From NCBI GenBank assembly GCA_016721085.1, contig JADKJI010000008.1, positions 1 through 22,431 on the forward strand: a stretch of DNA of 22,431 nucleotides. The letters are read 5' to 3'. Below are positions 17,084 through 22,431 of this stretch, in pieces (position 1 is the first letter of the stretch; each line of letters opens with the position of its first letter). This DNA comes from Chitinophagaceae bacterium. GTDB taxonomy: Bacteria; Bacteroidota; Bacteroidia; Chitinophagales; Chitinophagaceae. The notes under the pieces were generated by a model, which saw only the letters and a list, made by a program, of their open reading frames with translations, was not told the DNA's origin and did no database searches. The translations under genes and the position numbers were made by a program.

Positions 17084-17888
17084 ATGCGATACTTATTCGC
17101 CCTTTCATTAGTATTGTGTCTGTATATCAGTACCAATGCGCAATCAAAACCACAACTACGTCTCCGATTCGGGCCTCTAAAGCATTCTGACTAAGGACGC
17201 TACGATAACAATGGACTTTATAAGATGAATAATACACTATCAATCAATGCATCCGGGATTGGTGGAATATTTTAAGCCATTAAAAAAAGAAGGCCTGGGG
17301 GTGTTTCTTGGAATCTTTATGAACGTTCAAACCTTCGCCATTGATATCAACGCTAAGAAATTCAGCAGCATCCCTTCTAGTGAAACTATTGAATCATCCT
17401 ATACCACGTATCGCCTTTACGTTGGACAAGAAAAAAGGCTTGGTAAAATAAGCGATCAGATCCAAAAAAATTATATCAGCATTTTCGGAGCCATCGGCAT
17501 TTCCTTCAACCCTTCGGGAGATGGCCAGGGTAGCTGGATGGGTAAGGAAGTTGGGGATGGTATCACTACTGACGGAAAAGCATATAAAGGTGTATTTTTT
17601 AACGGCCCCGGAAGCAGTCAACTAGCAGGTTACTTCACTCAAGTAAGGGCACATAAAGCGGCAACTCTTTCACCAGACATCTCCGGCGGACTTCGATATA
17701 ATATCCAAAACCAAAGAGGGAAAACTGTATTTATTGCAGAAACCATATTGACTTATGGTATTACCAATAAGTACTACATCGACATGAGTTATACTCTCGA
17801 CGCCCAGGAAAGAGTTGATAGAATAAAAGATAGAGGAACTAACCTTCAATTGAACCTGCTCATTCCATTATACACTTTCAGAAAATAA
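17084..17888 (+). pseudogene. probable outer-membrane beta-barrel protein, frameshifted (about 268 aa)
   Basis: The start at 17084 gives MRYLFALSLVLCLYISTNAQ, a signal peptide. The frame is lost within about 20 codons (after PQLRLRFGPL) and open again from about 17247 to 17888. The mature part alternates polar and hydrophobic residues in strand-like runs (GVFLGIFMNVQTFAIDINAK, YTTYRLYVGQEKRL, ISIFGAIGISFNPSG, KTVFIAETILTYGITNKYYI, NLQLNLLIPLYTFRK). It ends in a C-terminal aromatic segment, as expected of a small outer-membrane barrel. No family is recognised. The A inverted pair 25 bases downstream could act as its terminator. Confidence 0.6.
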
Positions 17889-17912
17889 TAAGAGCACTCA
17901 AATCAAAATGTT

Positions 17913-17975
17913 TTAACCGCAGAGACGCGGAGACGCAGAGTAAACCACCTCTGCGTCTCCGCGTCTCGCGGTTAA
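17913..17975. repeat. A-type inverted repeat, long hairpin
   Basis: TTAACCGCAGAGACGCGGAG with ACGCAGAG pairs with CTCTGCGTCTCCGCGTCTCG with CGGTTAA across a TAAACCAC loop. A single base missing in the right arm is the main defect. It lies between the convergent ends of the genes at 17888 (+) and 18019 (-), where a two-way terminator would fit. Confidence 0.75.
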
Positions 17976-17997
17976 TTGTATTGGCTGTTCATTCCCA

Positions 17998-18027
17998 AAT
18001 TCTCAAATTTTCAAATTTTCAAATTCC
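17998..18027 (-). repeat. F-type repeat overlapping the stop codon of the minus-strand gene
   Basis: In the sense of the minus-strand gene the array reads GAATTTGAAAATTTGAAAAT. The gene's stop TGA (18019-18021) is part of the first unit. A TATTGGCTGTT word precedes it on the plus strand, as at 20511. Confidence 0.65.
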
Positions 18028-19258
18028 CTTCCCATGCTCATAATACGACAACACCGCCCTCCTCAACTGCTCCGCCAACACAAACTTGGGATTACTGCTA
18101 CTATAAACAAAATCAGTCCGCTCATTCGGATTATAATCCTTGGCACATAATATATCATACACAAAAACAACCTAACTTACCCAAAGGGAATCAAAGGCCT
18201 GCGCCTAACCAATATACTACTAAACACTTCCCTCTTACGTCTTGTCTTTATCCCCACACAAACACCAAATGTCCTTGTATCATCATCATTGAGATATTTC
18301 ACCAGATGATTCTTCAATTGCAAAGCCCTGAAGCTATTATCTTCCACCTGAAAATTCAATTCATTGGCGGCATGACGAACATTTATCTGATGCTTATCCA
18401 GAAGATAATTCCAATCCTTGCGATATTTCTCTTCTATGTCTTTTATCAGGATCGATTTCATGATGCAGAACATATCTGTTCAATACCTGATTCAATACAC
18501 AACTGACATACTTCCAATAGAAACTTGATACTGAATAATTCATCACGACGATAGATGCCTAACCAATATTTATTCTGGAATGTTGAGTCCTTCATAGTAT
18601 GGAAGATTGAAGGCTGGCAATGACAATGGCTGAGTAACTAGCTTCGTCTTGAATGGACCATTCCTTTACTTCCACATATAACGCATCACCATTAGCCTGT
18701 TCATTATCATAGAAACTTCCTGGATCCTTAAGGATGGTCTCTTCAATTAACAATGACATACCTGCCAAGTCATTCGTAGAAACCAGGTCCTTCCATTCGT
18801 ACACAATATTTGTCTTAGGAAATCGAATAAACAGATACCAATAATTCGTATCGTCCGGAGCTGCCACCCAATTGATATTGCCTGTAAGCAATGGACTAAA
18901 ACTTTGGTTAGAGTCACTAATATTAATTTTAATCGAGGTGTATGCTTAAATGAATCTAAAATATCTTTATAAATTGATTCCTTAAGCCATGTGGTGTTTA
19001 TAAAAGCTTCTTCAGCAGGAAAAGAACTACTGATATTCGGAAAATCTTCCTGTTCACTTCATACTGAATCTGCATCATATCCAACACCGTAGTAACATTA
19101 TCAACTCTTCAATCTCTATATCAAACAAGAGTTGCTGCCGTAATCCGAACCGAAATATAACAACCCGAATTTCGAAATAGCCAACAATGTGTTTTGCAAC
19201 TCTAGCGGAGGAATGATACCACCTTGAAGTTAATCTTGACAGTGTTAATGTTTCTCAT
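18019..19258 (-). pseudogene. conserved protein resembling nitrite/sulfite-reductase half-domain or rubredoxin-type family, frameshifted (about 410 aa)
   Basis: The minus-strand start at 19258 gives MRNINTVKINFK then GGIIPPLELQNTLLAISKFG. After a shift it reads RFGLRQQLLFDIEIEELIM, which resembles the ferredoxin-like half-domain of nitrite/sulfite reductases. It continues in pieces: FPAEEAFINTTWLKESIYKD, LTGNINWVAAPDDTNYWYLF, IRFPKTNIVYEWKDLVSTND, then IKDIEEKYRKDWNYLLDKHQ, FGVCVGIKTRRKREVFSSIL and DYNPNERTDFVYSSSNPKF, ending LSYYEHGKGI. At least five shifts are needed. I see no CxxC rubredoxin knuckle and no four-Cys sirohaem cluster motif, so catalytic activity is doubtful. I recall similar N-terminal sequences in Bacteroidota proteins annotated as rubredoxin-type, but cannot verify this here. 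The coding strand is certain; the family is tentative. Confidence 0.5.
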
Positions 19259-19386
19259 GTTGAACGGTTTTGGTGTTAGGGTTACGAGCCAAAGCCCCTC
19301 TATCAAATATCCTAATTTAAAAGGATAACAGGTGTTCGCAAAAGGATTAATTTAAATTTCTTTACTTCAATTTGTCCATTTTTTTT

Positions 19387-19448
19387 CACCGCAGAGATGC
19401 GGAGACGCAGAGTTACTCACCCCGCACTTCCGCGTCTCTGCGGTAAAA
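19387..19448. repeat. A-type inverted repeat pair
   Basis: TCACCGCAGAGATGCGGAGA with CGCAGAG faces CACTTCCGCGTCTCTGCGGT across a GTTACTCAC loop. Confidence 0.7.
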
Positions 19449-19514
19449 TGTATTTGTATCCTTTGTGAATTAGCAAGCCGGTCCTATGGCAGCAGTACGA
19501 GAGTGGAATAAAAA

Positions 19515-19532
19515 CTTCCCGCCCCCGGTTAT
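19515..19532 (+). promoter_or_regulatory. G-type 5' motif, shortened
   Basis: CTTCCCGCCCCCGGTTAT is a G unit lacking three bases in its middle. It ends 50 bases before the start at 19583. Confidence 0.35.
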
Positions 19533-19553
19533 CAAACCTATCCCTATTCCACT

Positions 19554-19561
19554 TACATTTG
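19554..19561 (+). promoter_or_regulatory. Bacteroidota -7 element
   Basis: TACATTTG is a full match to TAnnTTTG, 21 bases before the ATG of the DUF3667 gene. No convincing -33 TTG lies at the right distance. Confidence 0.4.
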
Positions 19562-19582
19562 CACTTTCCCAAAACCACCAAC

Positions 19583-20360
19583 ATGACCCATATCTGCAAA
19601 AATTGCAATCATCACTACAAAGGCAATTTCTGTAGCAACTGCGGACAAAAAGCTGATGTTGGAGTTTCGGTTTCCATCATATTTTTCATGAAGCAATATA
19701 TGCATTTACCCATGCCGACAAAGGCTTTCTGGTGCTATTAAAAAAAACTGATAGTTTCTCCCGGAATTGTTGCCTATGAATATATCATTGAAGGGAAAAC
19801 GCAAGAAATTCTTCAACCTTTTACCTTCTTTGCATTAATTATTGCGATTTATGCCTTTGTCGAAAACAGGGAATTGAATATAAAAGAAGAGATTTTCCGG
19901 CAAATAATGAATATGGGCATGTATTCAACTTTCTAAGCAAAGCCTACTTATTATTATCAATTCCACTATTGGCTTTTATAATTTGGTTACTACACTATAA
20001 GAAATCAAAACTTCTTTATAGTGAGTACACCATACTGTCCATGATTATAATTTCACAACTATCTATCTTTAATATATTGCTTAAAATCGGCAACTATTGT
20101 CTAACCTTATTTTTCACTCGAGTAAAGGTCTTGATGAAAATATATTTTACCCGATCTTAATGGTTCTGATAATTACTACAACTGTTTTTCAGTTCCATAA
20201 GAACTGCACAAAACAAACCTGTCCAAAAGCTTTGTTTGTAGGTGTCGGATATATAGCTATTGAAATATCCCTATCAATGCTTACTATCTGGGCTTTCCTT
20301 CGCCACTTCAACGGATTAGGAATATTCTATATGTATGGAATAAATATCAGTGGCAATTAA
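19583..20360 (+). pseudogene. DUF3667 zinc-ribbon membrane protein, frameshifted (about 258 aa)
   Basis: The start at 19583 gives MTHICKNCNHHYKGNFCSNC then GQKADVG: the CxxC...CxxCGQK zinc ribbon that opens DUF3667 proteins. After a shift near 19670 comes FTHADKGFLVLLKK, then LIVSPGIVAYEYIIEGKRKK and FFNLFTFFAL, the usual 'ADKGF...PG...EYI.GKR..FFNPF' order of the family. Several hydrophobic segments follow (LSIPLLAFIIWLLHYKKSKL, ILSMIIISQLSIF, YPILMVLIITTTVFQF, GYIAIEISLSMLTIWAFLR), consistent with a multi-pass inner-membrane protein. Shifts are needed near 19670, 19740, 19800-19810, 19900 and 20105. The function of the family is unknown. Identity is strong from the N-terminal signature. Confidence 0.8.
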
Positions 20361-20569
20361 AAAAATCAACCCTACCCACTGATTTTAGTAAATTTAGTTT
20401 CTAAAGAATTTCACAACATCCTATAATTCAATATCCCCCTTTACCCTCTCGAATAATAAAATCCATCTCCTCTGTAACAAAAAGCAATCCTTCCCGTCTT
20501 ACCGGTAATTGTATTGGCTGTTTTATTCTCAAATCATCAAATCATCAAATTTTCAAATTTGCATTCCCC
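20361..20569 (+). repeat. intergenic region with G and F modules
   Basis: The G unit (20489-20509) is followed by TATTGGCTGTT and an F array in the antisense orientation (TCAAATCATCAAATCATCAA, ATTTTCAAATTTG; about 20529-20562). TATTGGCTGTT then F is the same order as at 17980-18027. No gene is seen. Confidence 0.5.
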
Positions 20570-20923
20570 TTGGAAAAAATAAACATCCCCTCAAAACTCT
20601 CCCTCTTCTCCGACTACTGGAATCCCCGTATTGTTGTAGAACTAAATGGACAGCACGTAAAACTGGTTAAACTGAAAGGTGAATTTGTATGGCATCATCA
20701 CGATAATGAAAGATGAATTGTTCTTGTCATCAGTGGTATCCTGAAAATGGAATTCCGTGACAAGACCGTTGAAATATCCCCCAACGAATTCATTATTGTT
20801 CCTAAAGGAGTTGAACACCGTCCTGTAGCAGATAATGAGGTTTCCATTATGTTATTCGAACCAAATACCACTTTGAATACTGGGAATACCCGTGGGGATC
20901 TGACAAGAGATCAATTGGAGTAG
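20570..20923 (+). pseudogene. small cupin-domain protein, paired frameshifts (about 117 aa)
   Basis: The probable start is the TTG at 20570 (LEKINIPSKLSLFSDYW); no in-frame ATG is present. The reading KLVKLKGEFVWHHHDN gives cupin motif 1 with its His cluster. ISGILKMEFRDKTVEISPNE, then FIIVPKGVEHRPVADNEVSI gives cupin motif 2 with the PxGxxH pattern. MLFEPNTTLNTGNTRGDLTR ends the protein, as in many small cupin_2 proteins annotated as mannose-6-phosphate isomerase-like. One inserted base at about 20708 and one missing base at about 20725 create and then cancel the break, leaving an in-frame TGA between the two motifs. Cupins of this size bind a metal and a small ligand; the substrate is unknown. 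Confidence 0.75.
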
Positions 20924-20993
20924 TTGATATAAATAAACAAGAATTATAGGGTTCCGACCACTAGTCCTAAACCCCTAAATAATCTATTAACAA

Positions 20994-21438
20994 ATGAATA
21001 TAACAACCAAAACCCGGCAATCTATCCGACTTAAAAGTCAATATAAAAATCAAGCTTGCTTCCTTATGGGGGCAGCAGTCATGGTTGTTATATCTACGGC
21101 GATTATTTTTCCCTATAGTCCCAAAGCAAATCGAAAACTTCATAAATGTCAAAACATTGCTGGATGCTCCAGAAAAATTGCTGGGCGCCTCAATACTTAT
21201 GGCTATCCCTTCTTTAATGATTTTCCTGTCCATAGCACTAAAAGCATCCATCAACAGATGGCTGAATATCATTTTCGGAATTATCCTATACAGCCATAAT
21301 GGTACTTGTAGCAACCACTTCGGGCGGCTCTGGTGGATGTTCTATACATTTCCTGGCGATATTGGAAAGTGTACTTACTTTGTTGATTGTTTGGAATGCG
21401 GTAAATGGCAGAAGCAATTTGAAAATTTGAAAATTTGA
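20994..21438 (+). pseudogene. DUF6326-family membrane protein, frameshifted (about 145 aa)
   Basis: The start at 20994 gives MNITTK. After a shift near 21013 the frame reads PGNLSDLKVNIKIKLASLWG, and after another PKQIENFINVKTLLDAPEKL, LGASILMAIPSLMIFLSIAL and KASINRWLNIIFGII. Past a further shift (about 21290) come YTAIMVLVATTSGGSGG, HFLAILESVLTLLIVWNAVN. This is the pattern of DUF6326: YxDYF..Y.P, the LxDxPxKL word and four hydrophobic segments. The function is unknown. In the restored frame the protein ends NLKI with its TGA inside an F-type repeat (21428-21430); the frame as read ends there too, at 21438. Confidence 0.75.
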
Positions 21439-21537
21439 AAAATTTGAAAATCAATTTCCAAGCAGGATATTCAGTTCCAGACACCCAAACTTTTGTATTC
21501 AACTTCAAATTTTCAAATTCCAGAATTTTCAAATTAA
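21416..21537. repeat. F-type repeats in inverted orientation at the DUF6326 3' end
   Basis: The left arm (AATTTGAAAATTTGAAAATT, 21416-21450) overlaps the stop codon. The right arm (TTCAAATTTTCAAATTCCAG, AATTTTCAAATT, 21502-21535) is inverted, about 50 bases further on. The two could fold as an AT-rich hairpin. Confidence 0.65.
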
Positions 21538-21564
21538 TACAACGCCCCTCTCAACCATTCTTTT

Positions 21565-22279
21565 ATGCTTGAAAAACTTCTGATCTCCTTCGAAATACAT
21601 TCCCCTTCGCTGAAATCCGGGAGGCCTTTGATAATGGTATTTCACCAAATGATAATAACAATGGAAAACCTCTTATCAACAGCCTTATAGAAATGTATAC
21701 CAGAGGTCCTCGGTTTTAAGGAATGTATAAAAGTATTTGTAGATAATGGACTAATATTCGAAGAAAAAGATGATGCTGACATGTTGGATCAGTTAATAAA
21801 AAAGGATAAAAACACTTTATCAAAATCCTATTCATTTAATGGCACATTCACTCCATTAAAAGATGTTTCCTTACTTCATATCTGTGCAGAATATAATCAT
21901 ACAAATTGTGCTTCGATATTAGTAAACCATGGAGCAGATATAAATGCAATATAAGGAATAGATGAAATGGTTGGTGGACAACCCCCCATCTTCCACACAG
22001 TAAACCAGATGCCAATAAGAGGCTGGATATGATGAAACTCTCTTAAATCATGAAGCCAATCTTGATATCACAGTAAAAGGATTGATATGGGGTAAAGGCT
22101 ACGACTGGGAAACCTATATCCCTTCTGTAAATCCTATCAGCTATGCAATGATGGGATTATTAAGACAATTCCAGAGAACTGAGAAAGATATTTATGAAAT
22201 TGTTCAATTATTGATGAAAGCCCAATATGGAATAGATTATTCTCCGCGAAATATTCCTAATAAATATCTTATTGGGTAG
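21565..22279 (+). pseudogene. ankyrin-repeat protein, frameshifted (about 240 aa)
   Basis: The start at 21565 gives MLEKLLISFEIHSP. After a shift EIREAFDNGISPN looks like a degenerate first ankyrin unit. A long open stretch (about 21740-21953) contains CIKVFVDNGLIFEEKDDADM and a clear ankyrin unit: LLHICAEYNHTNCASILVNH then GADINAI. Two more shifts (about 21955-22035) lead to MMKLLLNHEANLDITVKG, another ankyrin helix pair, and GYDWETYIPSVNPISYAMMG with a C-terminal helix to NKYLIG. At least three ankyrin units are visible. Ankyrins bind protein partners; none is suggested by the context. No signal peptide is seen, so it is probably cytoplasmic. The stop is followed at once by a T run and an A-type repeat. 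Confidence 0.75.
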
Positions 22280-22284
22280 TTTTT

Positions 22285-22333
22285 TTACCGCAGAGACGCG
22301 GAGACGCAGAGCCCTCCGCGTCTCTGATGGTTA
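22285..22333. repeat. A-type inverted repeat, shortened
   Basis: TTACCGCAGAGACGCGGAGA with CGCAGAG faces CCTCCGCGTCTCTGATGGTT. It begins only six bases past the TAG of the ankyrin gene, after a T7 run that overlaps its 5' end. Confidence 0.7.
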
Positions 22334-22382
22334 CTGTGGCCGACTGTTTAATTTCCACCCCACGCACTGCTGCAAGCAAGCA

Positions 22383-22418
22383 TTTTCAAATTTTCAAATC
22401 TTCAAATTTTCAAATTTC
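22383..22418 (-). repeat. F-type repeat at the right edge
   Basis: In minus-strand sense this reads AATTTGAAAATTTGAAGATT and continues. It has the same orientation and spacing relative to a possible minus-strand stop codon as the F array at 17998-18027. Confidence 0.6.
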
Positions 22419-22431
22419 CCGAAACAATCGC
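22402..22431 (-). CDS. possible 3' end of a minus-strand gene entering from the right
   Basis: Read inward from the right edge, the minus strand gives AIVSGNLKI and then TGA (22402-22404). The ending NLKI-stop, made by F-repeat sequence, is the same as the restored end of the DUF6326 protein. Nine codons are far too few to prove a gene; this is a prediction from the repeat position. Confidence 0.2.
   Translation of the reverse strand, partial: AIVSGNLKI

Larger units (their letters stand above)
19259..19582. repeat. divergent intergenic region with A inverted pair and G unit
   Basis: This is the shared upstream region of the minus-strand gene at 19258 and the DUF3667 gene at 19583. It contains an A inverted pair (19387-19448), the flank TAAAATGTATTTGTATCCTT that is also found at 16877, and a G unit (19515-19532). 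TACATTTG at 19554-19561 matches the -7 consensus TAnnTTTG. An A pair here, between two 5' ends, cannot be a terminator for either neighbour. Confidence 0.55.

Noticed and set aside
17976..18506. 176-codon plus-strand frame
   Set aside because: It is antisense to clear coding sequence of the minus-strand gene (DYNPNERTDFVYSSSNPKF, FGVCVGIKTRRKREVF) and has no start context or family match.

Overview
The window looks like an AT-rich Bacteroidota chromosome, most likely Chitinophagaceae or a close relative. The evidence is the gene content: ELWKTDGT-repeat secreted protein, PAS-LuxR regulator, DUF2202, DUF3365/Tll0287-like cytochrome, DUF3667, DUF6326, DUF6544 and a secreted GH3. Signal peptides end in the usual '..AQ' form, lipoproteins are present, and no clear Shine-Dalgarno sequences are seen. 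I see no rRNA, tRNA, CRISPR array, transposase, phage gene or recognisable defence operon.

Layout. 1-712 (-): start of an ELWKTDGT-repeat protein that runs off the left edge. 965-1778 (+): broken PAS/LuxR regulator. 2123-3831 (+): secreted protein of unknown function. 4457-5002 (-): NTF2-like lipoprotein with a clean terminator. 5620-6030 (+): three-TM protein. 6129-6700: tandem array of about 116 bp units. 6811-8917 (+): cytochrome-type lipoprotein, DUF2202 protein and exported methyltransferase-like protein. 9158-11134 (+): Asp-box (BNR) repeat protein. 11500-13915 (+): GH3 glycosidase, then 14202-15299 (+) a secreted Gfo/Idh/MocA oxidoreductase; together these suggest periplasmic sugar processing. 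15657-16743 (+): DUF6544 membrane protein. 17084-17888 (+): probable outer-membrane protein. 18019-19258 (-): nitrite/sulfite-reductase-half-domain-like or rubredoxin-type conserved protein. 19583-22279 (+): DUF3667, cupin, DUF6326 and ankyrin proteins.

Two things dominate. First, about twelve of the genes are interrupted by frameshifts, often at homopolymers, while their encoded sequence is otherwise well conserved. That fits uncorrected indels in a long-read assembly better than old pseudogenes, but the sequence alone cannot settle it. Second, nearly every intergenic gap is built from a small set of dispersed repeat modules, named here A to G. A is a GC-rich inverted repeat (CGCAGAGACGCGGAGACGCAG). 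B is CCCCGAAATCCGCGGGAAAA-like. C is a stop-rich AAGTTGTAAGTTTTAAGT array. D and E are a composite following C. F is a TTTGAAAATTTGAAAA array. G is CCTTCCCGCCTTCCCGGTAAT. The modules keep a fixed order and fixed positions relative to genes: C and F overlap or touch stop codons, G lies just upstream of starts, and B precedes A. This repeat grammar is the most unusual content of the window; any function is inference.
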